Of a stretch of 64,000 nucleotides of DNA, positions 34,688-43,263 are shown in pieces. The notes below the pieces were generated by a model. The model saw nothing but the letters and a program-made list of their open reading frames with translations, was not told the DNA's origin and made no database searches. This DNA comes from Kribbella antiqua (lineage in GTDB: Bacteria > Actinomycetota > Actinomycetes > Propionibacteriales > Kribbellaceae). The stretch is from assembly GCF_004345665.1 (NCBI RefSeq), contig NZ_SLWR01000019.1:44327-108326 (forward strand), read 5' to 3'. Both the position numbers and the translations under genes were made by a program. Each line of letters begins with the position of its first letter. The stretch's first letter is position 1.

Positions 34688-36961
34688 ATGCGTACCGAAA
34701 GGGGCGGTCGCAGCAAAACTCGATCCTTGATCGAGTTCATCGCCGTGAGCGTGCTGGCCGGCGCGCTAGCGGCAGGACTGGTGATTCCGTTCGCCGGCTT
34801 CGCAGGGCAGGGGTCCGAGAAGGCCTCAGAGGCCGTCCAGAGCCTGCCGCAGGAGCTGGACATCGAGCCGGTGGGCATCCGGAGCAGGATCCTCGCGGCC
34901 GACGGCAGTCTGATCGCCACCCTGTACGAGCAGAACCGGGTCCCGGTGTCGCTGACCCAGGTCAGCCCGATCATGCGCAAGGCGATCATCGCGATCGAGG
35001 ACTCGCGCTTCTACGAGCACGGCGCGCTCGACCTCAAGGGCACGCTGCGCGCGATGGTCCGCAACCAGACCGAGGGCGGGGTCCAGCAGGGCGGGTCGAG
35101 TATCACCCAGCAGTACGTGAAGCTGAGCCTGGTCGAGAAGGCCCGGAACGCCGAGGAACGCCGGCGGGCCACCGCGGTCACCTACCAGCGCAAGCTGGCC
35201 GAGTTGCGGTACGCGATCGCGGTCGAGAGCGAGCTCTCCAAGGACCAGATCCTCGAGCGCTACCTGAACCTGGTGAACTTCGGTGACGGCGCGTACGGCG
35301 TCCAGGCCGCGGCCCAGCACTACTTCCGGACCACGGCCAAGAACCTCACCCTCCCGCAGGCCGCGATGCTGGCCGGACTGGTGAAGAACCCGACCGGCTA
35401 CGACCCGACCAACAACATGACCCGGGCCAGGGCCCGCCGCGACCTGGTGATTCGCCGGATGCTCGAACTGCACGTCATCACGGCGGCGGAGGCGAACAAG
35501 GCGCTGAAGGCGCCCGTGATCAACCGGGCGCAGATCCAGAAGGTCCCGAACGGCTGCGCCAGTTCGCGGTACCCGTTCTACTGCGAGTACGTCGTATCGA
35601 AGCTGCTCGACAACCCCGCACTCGGCCGGACCTCCAAGGAGCGGGACCACTACCTGAAGACCGGCGGCCTCACCGTGCGGACGTCGCTCGACCCGCGCAT
35701 GCAGGCGGCCGCGCAGGCGTCGATCAACGAGCACACCAAGCGCAAGGACACCGCGATCGCGGCCATCACGATCGTCGAGCCGGGCACCGGCCTGGTGAAG
35801 GCGATGGTGCAGAGCAAACCGTACGGCCGGGGCAAGAACCAGACGGCGTACAACTACAACGTGGAGAAGTCGTATCCCGGCGGGTTCGGCGGGTTCCAGA
35901 ACGGCTCCACGATGAAGGCGTTCACAATCGCCGCCGCGATCCAGAAGGGCCTGCCGCTGACCTACCGGATCAACTCGCCGCAGCAGATCAACCTCAGCAA
36001 CAAGAAGTTCCGCACCTGCCACGGCTGGACCCGGGACCCCGACTACACGCCGCAGAACTCGACCCGCGGCGGAAACCTCACGATGGTCGAGGCCGCGCGG
36101 TACTCGACCAACACCTACTTCCTCCAGTTGTCCCAGCGGGTCGGCCTGTGTTCGATCGCCACCATCGCCGGGAAGCTCGGGATGTACAACGCGCAGACGC
36201 TCGAGCCGCTCGACCAGGTGGTCTCGATGACGCTGGGCGTCGGCTATGTGACGCCACTGATGCTGTCCAACGCGTACGCGACCTTCGCCGCCCGCGGCAA
36301 GTACTGCCGGCCGCTGGTCGTGACCTCCATCAGCGACAAGGCGCGCCGGCCGATCGAGACCCCGGGCATCGACTGCAACCAGGCCATCGCCCCGGAGGTC
36401 GCCGACGGCGTGAACCAGGTGCTCAGCGCGGTGATGGACCCCGGCGGTACCGGTGGACGGCTGCGGTTCGGCACCCGGGACATGGCCGGCAAGACCGGCA
36501 CGATCCAGCAGAACCTGGCCGTCTGGTACTCCGGCTACACCCCCAACCTCGCCGCGGCGGCCGTCGTGGCCGACGCCAACCTGCCGTACACGAACCTGAT
36601 GTACGGGCACACCCTCGACGGTCGCGACATCCGGGACCCCACCGGCTCCGGCACCGCCGGCCCGCTCTGGCAGACCGCGATGGAGAAGGCCCTGAAGGGC
36701 CTGCCGGTGGAGCGCTTCGTCGCGCCGAAGGCGATCACGGTCAAGGGCGACAAGAAGGACATCCCGCCGGTGTGGGGGATGTCGCCGGAGGAGGCCGCCG
36801 ACGTACTGCGACAGGCCGGCTTCGAGGTGACGGTCGCTGAAGAGCGCGTCGATTCCGAGGAAAGCGAAGGCACGGTCGCCTACACCGACCCCAGAACCCG
36901 CGAAGGCGCACCCGAGGGCGCTGTCATCACCCTGTACCTCTCCAACGGCCGCAACGGTTGA
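34688..36961 (+). CDS. class A penicillin-binding protein with a PASTA domain
   Basis: 757-residue bifunctional peptidoglycan synthase. A cytoplasmic basic start and one membrane helix (about 15-38) lead to a GT51 transglycosylase (AIEDSRFYEHGALD, GGSSITQQYVK, LERYLNLVNFGDGAYG). The transpeptidase follows, with SxxK as STMK near residue 406, SxN as STN near 473 and KTG near 602. One PASTA repeat closes the protein (VWGMSPEEAADVLRQAGFEV). Length and order match actinobacterial PonA-like enzymes. The GGAGG lies too close to the ATG to be ideal, so the true start is slightly uncertain. Confidence 0.94.
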   Translation: MRTERGGRSKTRSLIEFIAVSVLAGALAAGLVIPFAGFAGQGSEKASEAVQSLPQELDIEPVGIRSRILAADGSLIATLYEQNRVPVSLTQVSPIMRKAIIAIEDSRFYEHGALDLKGTLRAMVRNQTEGGVQQGGSSITQQYVKLSLVEKARNAEERRRATAVTYQRKLAELRYAIAVESELSKDQILERYLNLVNFGDGAYGVQAAAQHYFRTTAKNLTLPQAAMLAGLVKNPTGYDPTNNMTRARARRDLVIRRMLELHVITAAEANKALKAPVINRAQIQKVPNGCASSRYPFYCEYVVSKLLDNPALGRTSKERDHYLKTGGLTVRTSLDPRMQAAAQASINEHTKRKDTAIAAITIVEPGTGLVKAMVQSKPYGRGKNQTAYNYNVEKSYPGGFGGFQNGSTMKAFTIAAAIQKGLPLTYRINSPQQINLSNKKFRTCHGWTRDPDYTPQNSTRGGNLTMVEAARYSTNTYFLQLSQRVGLCSIATIAGKLGMYNAQTLEPLDQVVSMTLGVGYVTPLMLSNAYATFAARGKYCRPLVVTSISDKARRPIETPGIDCNQAIAPEVADGVNQVLSAVMDPGGTGGRLRFGTRDMAGKTGTIQQNLAVWYSGYTPNLAAAAVVADANLPYTNLMYGHTLDGRDIRDPTGSGTAGPLWQTAMEKALKGLPVERFVAPKAITVKGDKKDIPPVWGMSPEEAADVLRQAGFEVTVAEERVDSEESEGTVAYTDPRTREGAPEGAVITLYLSNGRNG

Positions 36962-37007
36962 CCGGGGACTGCCTGGCGGCGATCCTCGTGTGAGAGGTGG
37001 GGGAGCC

Positions 37008-37688
37008 ATGGGGCATCGCAGTCCGCTGGTCACACTCGCTGCCACAGCCGTCGGGGTGGTGGCGCTGCTCGTCGTGAACAGCACCCAAACCAACACCAGC
37101 GCTCCGGCTGGATCCGCGACCACCGCGCCGCCGGCCACCACGCCGCCAGCCACCACGCCGCCTCCTGCCACGACCCCGCCGACCACTCCGCCGTCTTCAG
37201 CCGCTACGACGACCACGCCACCACAGCAGCAACTGACGGCGGTCTATGCAGGCCGGACGAACGGTCGTGAGGCGACTCTGGCCGTGGCAGTGAAGGCAGG
37301 CCGCGCGGCGGCGTACCTCTGCGACGGTCGCCGAGTCGAAGCCTGGCTGACCGGCACACACGTAGGCCACGCGATCACACTGCGGTCCAAGGCCGGCGAC
37401 CGGCTGGTCGCGACAATCGCCGGAAACACGGTCGCCGGCACGGTCACCGTGCGCGGGCGGACGCTGCGCTTCACGATCGCGAAGGCGGGTCCACCGGCCG
37501 GCCTCTACCGCGCGCGGACCTCGAGCTCCACGATCGGCTGGATCGTGCTGCCCGACGGCAGCCAAGTCGGCATCGACAACGACGGCACCCCGGCTCCCGC
37601 GCCCCAGCTCAATCCAGACAGCGGTACGGCGACAGTCGACGGAACCGCGGTGACGGCCACGTCGGTGACCGGCGACGAGACGTTCTGA
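37008..37688 (+). CDS. anchored or secreted protein of unknown function
   Basis: 226-residue protein. A short hydrophobic helix (LAATAVGVVALLVV) acts as signal or anchor, followed by a Thr/Pro/Ala linker of about 50 residues. A small beta-rich domain of roughly 110 residues has repeated GxxxAxTVxGRTLRF-like strands, and the tail is hydrophilic. GGTGGGGGAG precedes the ATG. It is 46 bp after the penicillin-binding protein and 8 bp before the DUF6529-like gene, suggesting co-transcription. I do not recognise the domain. It could bind cell-wall or redox partners. Confidence 0.7.
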   Translation: MGHRSPLVTLAATAVGVVALLVVNSTQTNTSAPAGSATTAPPATTPPATTPPPATTPPTTPPSSAATTTTPPQQQLTAVYAGRTNGREATLAVAVKAGRAAAYLCDGRRVEAWLTGTHVGHAITLRSKAGDRLVATIAGNTVAGTVTVRGRTLRFTIAKAGPPAGLYRARTSSSTIGWIVLPDGSQVGIDNDGTPAPAPQLNPDSGTATVDGTAVTATSVTGDETF

Positions 37689-37696
37689 GGAGGGAA

Positions 37697-38248
37697 ATGG
37701 CGACGACAGTTCCGGTCCGGGCGGCCGGCAGGGTCGTGCTCCCACTGTCCGTCGGCGCAGCGGTCGCCGTCGTACTCGGTCTGTACGGCAGGTTGCATGA
37801 TCCGACTGGGGTCGCGGTGAACGTCGCCGGCTTCTCCAGTCCACAGTCGGTCAAGGCGTGGCTGGCAACGCTCGCGCTTCTGCTGGCCCTTGTGCAGCTT
37901 GTCTCTGCGATGGCCTTGTTCGGGCACTTTCGAGCGCTGGCCGGCCGGAAGTGGATCGGACCGCTGCACCGCTGGTCGGGTCGCGCCGCCGTCGCAGTCA
38001 CCCTGCCGGTGGTCGCGCATTGCCTGTACGCATTCGGATTCCAGTACGACGAGCCGCGGGTGCTGCTCCACTCCTTGCTCGGCTGCTTCTTCTACGGCGC
38101 CTTCGCCGCCAAGATGCTCACACTGAGCCGTGACGGCCTGCCGCGCTGGCTGCTGCCGGTGGTCGGTGGGGCTGTCTTCACCGGCTTGGTCGGGCTGTGG
38201 CTGACGTCGTCACTGTGGTTCTTCACCACGTTCGGCATCACTCGTTAG
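37697..38248 (+). CDS. DUF6529-like four-helix membrane protein
   Basis: 183-residue integral membrane protein with four or five helices. Conserved-looking histidines lie in or near helices: HFRAL, LHRWSGR, VVAHCLYAF and LLHSLLGCFFYG. This spacing resembles cytochrome-b-like or ferric-reductase-like haem-binding bundles. The next gene encodes a Rieske iron-sulfur lipoprotein, which favours a membrane redox pair. GAGGAGGG precedes the ATG. Family naming is from memory of such Rieske-adjacent proteins; haem binding is inference. Confidence 0.65.
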   Translation: MATTVPVRAAGRVVLPLSVGAAVAVVLGLYGRLHDPTGVAVNVAGFSSPQSVKAWLATLALLLALVQLVSAMALFGHFRALAGRKWIGPLHRWSGRAAVAVTLPVVAHCLYAFGFQYDEPRVLLHSLLGCFFYGAFAAKMLTLSRDGLPRWLLPVVGGAVFTGLVGLWLTSSLWFFTTFGITR

Positions 38249-38259
38249 GAGTATCTGCA

Positions 38260-38666
38260 GTGGATGAGCCCAGTCGCCGTACTGTCCTTGCTGCGGGTGC
38301 ACAGCCGTCGCCGCCGTCGCAGGCTGTAGTACCTATGGCGAGCCCAAGAACGACGCCCCGGCCAGTTCCGCCCCGGCCGGCACGGCAATCGCCAGTACCA
38401 GCGACGTCCCGGTCGGGGGCGGGGTCATCATCGCCGCCAGCGAGGTCGTCGTCACTCAGCCGACGGCCGGCACCTTCAAGGCGTTCACCTCGGTGTGCAC
38501 CCACCAGCAGTGCCAGGTGGCGAGTGTTGCCAACGGCACCATCAATTGCGACTGCCACGGCAGCAAGTTCAGCATCACCGATGGCTCGGTTGTCCACGAC
38601 CCAGCGCCGCAGCCGCTCGCCCCGAAGCAGATCACCGTCTCCGGCACCTCGATCAGTCTGGCCTAG
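38260..38666 (+). pseudogene. Rieske [2Fe-2S] lipoprotein gene with a frameshift
   Basis: The GTG at 38260, with TAGGAG 9 bp upstream, begins DEPSRRTVLAAGA, a twin-arginine signal start. The frame is lost near 38297. The continuation in another frame reads VAGCSTYGEPKND, a lipobox, then SVCTHQQC and CDCHGSKF. These are the CxH and CxxH cluster ligands plus the two disulfide cysteines of Rieske proteins. A single missing base around ggtgcacagcc restores one frame of about 135 residues ending at 38666. Either the gene is broken or the sequence has an error. The stop overlaps the kinase stop (CTAG). Confidence 0.82.
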
Positions 38667-40237
38667 AATCCGTCGACCGGTTCGCGCTCGAGGGGCAGCT
38701 GGACTTCGAGGCGGGTACCGCTGCCGGAAGGGCTATGGACGGTCAGCCCGCCGCCGGCGGCCTCGACGCGGTCCTTGAGACCGATCAGGCCGGAGCCTCG
38801 GGCCGGATCGGCGCCGCCTACGCCGTCGTCGCTGATCGACAGCCGCATCGCCCCGTCGATGGCGTCGACCGAGACGTGCACCACCGAGGCGCCCGAGTGC
38901 TTGGCCGCGTTCGTCAGCGCTTCTGACAGGACGTAGTACGCCGTCACCTCGACGCGCTCGGCCAGGCGATCCTCAGTCAGGATGCGGAGCTCGACCGGGA
39001 CGGACGATCGGCGGGCCAGCGCCTTCAGGGCAGGAGCGAGGCCGCCCTCGGCGAGGATCGTCGGGTGGATGCCGCGCGCCATCTCCCGCAGTTCGTCGAG
39101 CGCCTGCGTCAGTTCGGCGGCCACGCTGTCCAGGATCCCGGCGAGTTCATCGAGCTCCGGCGGTACGGCGGCCTGCGCCGCCTGCAGCCGCAGTGCTAGC
39201 GAGACCAGGCGCTGCTGTGCGCCGTCGTGGAGATCACGCTCGATCCGGCGTCTGGTCTCGTCGGCGCTCGCGACGATCCGCGAGCGGGACGCCTTCAACT
39301 CGGTCTGTGCTCCGGCGTTCGCGATCGCGGTCGCGACGAGTTCGGTGAAGTCGGCGAGCCGCGACTCGGTGTCGGCAGGGGTCGGCTTGTCGCCTGCCGA
39401 GCCGACCGCGATCACGCCCCACAGGCGGCCTTCGACGACGATCGGGACTCCGACCGACGAGCGGATCCGCAGCGGCGGTGCCGTGGCGACCAGCGGGCTG
39501 TCGTCTTCGCCGTACTCCATCCGTTCCGGCCGTTGGGTCTGGTGGATGAGGCTGGTCAGCTTCCAGGCGCCGAGAGCTGTGGGCGCGTCCATGGGGACGA
39601 GCTCGCCGACCGCACTCCAGGCGGCAACCACGGTCGCTGCCTCGCCGGGGAGAAAGCGGGTCAGCTCGGTGAAGTCGGCACCGAGAAGCTGTCCGACTTG
39701 GGCCGTGACTGTGGCGAAGACTTCCTTTGGTGCCGCCCTGGTGGCGACCAGTGTCGCGACGTGACGCAACGCCGCCTGCTCGCGGGCGAGTCGCTCGATC
39801 TCCTCGCGTACGGCGCGCTCGTCGTCCAGGACGCGGAGCATCCGCATCGTGATCGCCGCGACCCGGGCCATGCCGCCCATCAAGCCCGTTTCCTCCGGGC
39901 TTAGCTCGTGCTGCCGCGCGACCACGAGCGTGGCCCCCGGTGGGTGCTCGAGCTGGGCCGAGGTCGCGACGCACCGGCCGGCACCCGGTACGTCGAGCCA
40001 TCGCGAGGACGCGACACCGGGGTGGACCGCCTCGAGTTCCCCGACCGGCGTGGCGCCTTCCGGGAAGCCGACGGCCGCGATCAGACTGCCGTCGCAGACG
40101 ATCGCGGCCACGTCGGCGTCCAGCGCCTCGGCCGCCCGCTCGACCGCCACCCGCGCGGCCTCGAGTTCGGTAGGCGCGGTCGACACGACGGCGACGAATT
40201 CGGCGAGTTGCTGTGTCGACCAGGCGGAGGCGTCCAT
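38663..40237 (-). CDS. GAF-domain sensor histidine kinase
   Basis: 524-residue soluble kinase with no membrane segment. Two GAF-like domains occupy about residues 10-140 and 165-310. The HisKA_3 dimerisation domain has the phospho-acceptor in ERDLHDGAQQRL, and the ATPase domain has ALTNAAKHSGAS and SDDGVGGADPARGSGLIGLKDRV. This is the NarL/DevS-type class. It probably phosphorylates the receiver at 41523 or the LuxR-type regulator at 42516. The ATG lies one base after the FIST gene stop, so the two are co-translated. Confidence 0.9.
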   Translation of the reverse strand: MDASAWSTQQLAEFVAVVSTAPTELEAARVAVERAAEALDADVAAIVCDGSLIAAVGFPEGATPVGELEAVHPGVASSRWLDVPGAGRCVATSAQLEHPPGATLVVARQHELSPEETGLMGGMARVAAITMRMLRVLDDERAVREEIERLAREQAALRHVATLVATRAAPKEVFATVTAQVGQLLGADFTELTRFLPGEAATVVAAWSAVGELVPMDAPTALGAWKLTSLIHQTQRPERMEYGEDDSPLVATAPPLRIRSSVGVPIVVEGRLWGVIAVGSAGDKPTPADTESRLADFTELVATAIANAGAQTELKASRSRIVASADETRRRIERDLHDGAQQRLVSLALRLQAAQAAVPPELDELAGILDSVAAELTQALDELREMARGIHPTILAEGGLAPALKALARRSSVPVELRILTEDRLAERVEVTAYYVLSEALTNAAKHSGASVVHVSVDAIDGAMRLSISDDGVGGADPARGSGLIGLKDRVEAAGGGLTVHSPSGSGTRLEVQLPLEREPVDGF

Positions 40238-40238
40238 C

Positions 40239-41402
40239 TCAGCCGACCGAGAGCACAACCAGGGTCTGGTTGTGGAAGCCGCGCAGGCCGCGCGTACGCG
40301 CGATCTCGCCGTACGTGTAGAAACCCGCGACCGGGGCGCCGGACGTGACCGCGGCGAGCCGGTCGATCTCACGGCGGATCCCTTCGTCGCCGAGGACTCC
40401 ACGCCGGGCGATGCAGTCGAATGCGAGTACGCCCAGCGGTGCGTTCCCGTCCAGCGCGGCGAGCGAGTCCGCGCACGCGGCATCGGTTGCCTCGAGCACC
40501 GACAGCGCGTCGCCCTCCATGATCCAGACCAGGGCGCCTTGCGGAATCTCGGCGATACAGGACAGCGACCGTTCCACGAAGTCGCCGCCGCTGATGAACC
40601 GCACCTGGTCCTCGCCGTTCGGCCGGGCCAGGCCGAGCGGGTGGGTGAGCGCCAGCCGCGCCAGCCATTCCTGATCCCGGTCGGCCGGCTCGTCGACGCG
40701 CAGTTGCTTCAGGTAAACGTCCAGCGCCGGCCGGTCGTCGAGCGTGTAGACGCGGTTGGCGGCACTCGCCGTGACCAACATCGGCTCGCCGACCCGGCGC
40801 CACCCATGCCGTACGCCGATCCCGAACGGCGCGTCCGAGGCGATCCCGGCCGCGACAACCGCATCCGTGAGTACGTCGTCGTCGTACAGCTGATGGGTGC
40901 GGATCATCCGCAGGTCGTCGCCGGCACAGCCGCCCACCAACGGCACGGTCGCGCCGAGCACGCTGTAGGCGCCGCGGACGATCTCCTGCTGATCGCCGGC
41001 CAGACCGTCACTGAGCAGGATGAGGACCTTGTGCGGCAGGTCCTCCCGCACCGGCAGGCAGCGGGCTACCCGCGCTCCCGCCAGCCGCAAGTCCTGCGAT
41101 GCCTCGGTGGCGGCAGCGGTTTCGACCGCGAAGCCTTCGCCTCCGAGTGCGGTGACGACCACGCTGGCCTCGCTCGGGCCGGCCGTCGCGATCTCGCCGG
41201 CCGTCGTACAGCCGATCAGTGGTACGCCGGGCGCCTGCTGCCGGAGCTCCGCCAGCAGCGCGGGCAGGTCGTGCGACTGGGAGCAGAAGACGATCAGCAG
41301 CTTCGCGTCGCCGTGTTCGAGGGCGTCGTCCGCCGCCCGCGCCCCGGCTCGCGTATCGAGGCCGTGGGCGGATCCGACCGCCAACCACCGAGCAGGCTGC
41401 AC
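40239..41402 (-). CDS. FIST domain sensory protein
   Basis: 387-residue protein with FIST N-terminal (residues about 25-215, LLIVFCSQSHDLPALLAELR, GCTTAGEIA) and FIST C-terminal (about 220-365, GGDFVERSLSC...ALVWIMEGD) domains. FIST proteins are proposed small-ligand sensors linked to signal transduction, possibly for amino acids. The ending GFYTYGEIARTRGLRGFHNQTLVVLSVG is typical. The GTG start has AGGAAG upstream. It is coupled to the histidine kinase, suggesting it modulates that kinase. Divergent from the receiver gene at 41523. Confidence 0.88.
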   Translation of the reverse strand: MQPARWLAVGSAHGLDTRAGARAADDALEHGDAKLLIVFCSQSHDLPALLAELRQQAPGVPLIGCTTAGEIATAGPSEASVVVTALGGEGFAVETAAATEASQDLRLAGARVARCLPVREDLPHKVLILLSDGLAGDQQEIVRGAYSVLGATVPLVGGCAGDDLRMIRTHQLYDDDVLTDAVVAAGIASDAPFGIGVRHGWRRVGEPMLVTASAANRVYTLDDRPALDVYLKQLRVDEPADRDQEWLARLALTHPLGLARPNGEDQVRFISGGDFVERSLSCIAEIPQGALVWIMEGDALSVLEATDAACADSLAALDGNAPLGVLAFDCIARRGVLGDEGIRREIDRLAAVTSGAPVAGFYTYGEIARTRGLRGFHNQTLVVLSVG

Positions 41403-41439
41403 GACTTCCTATCCAGTTACCGATGCGCGCCTAACGTAT

Positions 41440-41457
41440 CGACGCTACATTGCGTCG
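41440..41457. promoter_or_regulatory. CGACGC-N6-GCGTCG dyad
   Basis: A perfect 6-bp inverted repeat with a six-base spacer, in the 120-bp divergent promoter region between the FIST gene and the receiver gene. It could be a regulator site or a chance dyad. Confidence 0.35.
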
Positions 41458-41522
41458 TCACTGCCCCAAAAGGTCCCGTTACCTGCAATGCGCGGGGGAG
41501 TGCCGAGCGGCATCCTGGTGTC

Positions 41523-41891
41523 ATGGCTTTGCGCTGCTTCATTGTCGACGACAGCCCCCATTTCCTGGCGGCTGCCCAAACCCTGCTCGAACGCGACGGG
41601 TTCGCCGTGGTCGGGGTGGCCGGCAGCTCCGAGGAGGCGCTGCGGCGAGTGGAGGACGCTGAGCCGGACGTCGTACTCGTGGACGTCGATCTCGGCGGTG
41701 AAAGCGGCTTCGACCTGGTCCGCCGGTTCGAGCGCGAAACCAGTCTGGACCAGTCCAGGGTGATCCTGATCTCGACGTACACCGAGGAAGATCTCGGAGA
41801 TCTGGTCCAGTCCGCTCCGGCGGCCGCATTCCTGTCCAAATCGAGCCTGTCGGCCGGGGCGATCCGCGGCATCCTCGATCGCAATCCGTGA
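41523..41891 (+). CDS. receiver-only response regulator
   Basis: 122-residue CheY-like protein with no output domain. Asp9-Asp10 form the acidic pocket, Asp54 (VLVDVDL) is the likely phosphorylation site, Thr/Ser lies in LISTYT, and Lys in FLSKSSL. It may relay phosphate from the divergent GAF kinase or compete with the regulator at 42516. The upstream region holds a CGACGC...GCGTCG dyad (41440-41457). A CCTGCTAGCAGG palindrome follows the stop. The frame is open far upstream on this strand, but the ATG at 41523 begins the domain exactly. Confidence 0.88.
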   Translation: MALRCFIVDDSPHFLAAAQTLLERDGFAVVGVAGSSEEALRRVEDAEPDVVLVDVDLGGESGFDLVRRFERETSLDQSRVILISTYTEEDLGDLVQSAPAAAFLSKSSLSAGAIRGILDRNP

Positions 41892-41894
41892 ATT

Positions 41895-41906
41895 CCTGCT
41901 AGCAGG
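41895..41906. promoter_or_regulatory. CCTGCTAGCAGG palindrome downstream of the receiver gene
   Basis: A perfect 12-bp palindrome just after the stop of the receiver gene and 43 bp before the sigma-factor gene. The right half with context, GCTAGCAGGTA, recurs at 43169-43179 after the second regulator. Confidence 0.45.
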
Positions 41907-41948
41907 TACGGCGAATGGCCGGTGACCTGGACGACGTGAGCCGCTCTG

Positions 41949-42485
41949 TTGAGCGATGCTCATGGGGTGCGATCCCCCCGCCACCCCTCGGAGTTGCGGG
42001 ACCGCTTCGAAACAGAAGCGGTCCCGCTTCTTCCACGGCTGAACGCCGCGGCGTACCGGCTGACGGGGAACCACGCGGACGCGGAGGATCTGCTGCAGGA
42101 GACGTACCTGCGCGCCTACCGCGGCTTCCCGGGCTTCGAGCCGGGCACGAATCTGACCGCCTGGCTGTACCGGATCCTGAAGAACACCTTCATCAACAGT
42201 CACCGCAAGCGGCAACGCGAACCGATCACGGTTCCCACTGACTGGCATGAGCCCAAGGCTGGGCTCGAGCCGTCCGCCGAAGCCGCCGTGCTCGACTCGC
42301 TCACGGACGACCGCCTGGTACAGGCTCTCTCGTCGCTGCCCGAGATCTACCGCCGCGTGGTCCTCCTGTACGCCGAAGGGTTCAGCTACCAGGAGATCGC
42401 CGCAATCGTCGGGGTCGCCCGCGGCACCGTGATGTCCCGGCTGCACCGGGGCCGGAAAGGACTCAAGCTCCAGCTCGCCGCCTGA
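41949..42485 (+). CDS. ECF-type sigma factor (SigR/SigE-like)
   Basis: 178-residue RNA polymerase sigma factor. Region 2 has YRLTGNHADAEDLLQETYLRAYRG and NLTAWLYRILKNTFINSHRKRQREP, closest in style to the SigR group. Region 4 has ALSSLPEIYRRVVLLYAEGFSYQEIAAIVGVARGTVMSRLHRGR. Unlike sigR, no zinc anti-sigma gene follows; the next gene is a response regulator. Control may therefore go through the neighbouring phosphorelay. The TTG at 41949 is a possible start, GTG at 41967 is another; neither has a strong ribosome site. Confidence 0.9.
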   Translation: MSDAHGVRSPRHPSELRDRFETEAVPLLPRLNAAAYRLTGNHADAEDLLQETYLRAYRGFPGFEPGTNLTAWLYRILKNTFINSHRKRQREPITVPTDWHEPKAGLEPSAEAAVLDSLTDDRLVQALSSLPEIYRRVVLLYAEGFSYQEIAAIVGVARGTVMSRLHRGRKGLKLQLAA

Positions 42486-42515
42486 AAGTGCTGAGGGTGG
42501 ACGATACTCAGTGGC

Positions 42516-43163
42516 ATGACGAGCATCGTGCTGGCGGAGGACGACGTACTGCTCCGCGAGGGGCTGGCCAGCCTGCTCGAGCGGTCGGGCTTCGAGGTCG
42601 CCGGGCAGACCGGTGACAGCGCGTGGATTCTTCCGCTGGTCCGGGAGCTGACGCCTGACCTGGTCGTGCTGGACATCCGGATGCCGCCGACCAACACGAC
42701 CGAAGGCTTGGATGCCGCCCGGGAGATTCGCACCGAGTTCCCGGCGATCGGCATCCTGGTGCTGTCCGCGCACGCCGAAGTCGAGCACGCGATGGAGCTA
42801 CTGGCGACGGGCCAGCGGATCGGCTACCTGCTGAAGAGCCGTGTCACAGACGTGGGGGAGTTCATCGAGACGCTCGAGCGGATCGTCAAGGGCGGCTCGG
42901 TGATGGACCCGGCGCTGGTTCAGGAGCTGGTGAGTGCCCGCCGGCACAACGACCCGCTCGCCGCTCTCAGCACGCGGGAACGCGAGGTACTCGCGCTGAT
43001 GGCGGAAGGCCGGTCGAACGCCGGCATCGCCCGGCGGCTGTGGGTGACGGAGGGCACCGTCGAGAAACACGTCCGGCACATCCTCAACAAGCTGAGCCTG
43101 CCGGAGACCGAGGACGACCATCGCCGGGTCCTTGCCGTCGTCACCTATCTCGAGACGCGCTGA
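42516..43163 (+). CDS. NarL/LuxR-family response regulator
   Basis: 215-residue DNA-binding regulator. The receiver domain has Asp9/Asp10 and phosphorylation site Asp53 (VVLDIRMPP), and YLLKSR supplies the lysine. The C-terminal LuxR helix-turn-helix reads LSTREREVLALMAEGRSNAGIARRLWVTEGTVEKHVRHIL. It is the natural partner for the GAF kinase at 38663. It lies 30 bp after the sigma-factor gene with a CTGAG...CTCAG dyad in the gap. Confidence 0.93.
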   Translation: MTSIVLAEDDVLLREGLASLLERSGFEVAGQTGDSAWILPLVRELTPDLVVLDIRMPPTNTTEGLDAAREIRTEFPAIGILVLSAHAEVEHAMELLATGQRIGYLLKSRVTDVGEFIETLERIVKGGSVMDPALVQELVSARRHNDPLAALSTREREVLALMAEGRSNAGIARRLWVTEGTVEKHVRHILNKLSLPETEDDHRRVLAVVTYLETR

Positions 43164-43165
43164 TT

Positions 43166-43179
43166 CCGGCTAGCAGGTA
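43166..43179. promoter_or_regulatory. second GCTAGCAGGTA motif
   Basis: Reads ccggctagcaggta immediately after the stop of the LuxR-type regulator. It repeats most of the palindrome found after the receiver gene at 41895, with similar flanks (ttcc before, gcgaa or ccgaa after). It lies about 85 bp before the GH13 gene. Confidence 0.4.
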
Positions 43180-43263
43180 GCCGAAGTGGGCGCTGGCGGT
43201 GCAGACCCGGCACGCCTCGAAGCGGATCGTTGTCAGTACGAGCGGGGGCTGCCGAGAGGATTG

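Noticed and set aside
39849..41522. Long plus-strand extension before the receiver gene
   Set aside because: It is antisense to the kinase and FIST genes. The receiver domain begins exactly at the ATG at 41523.
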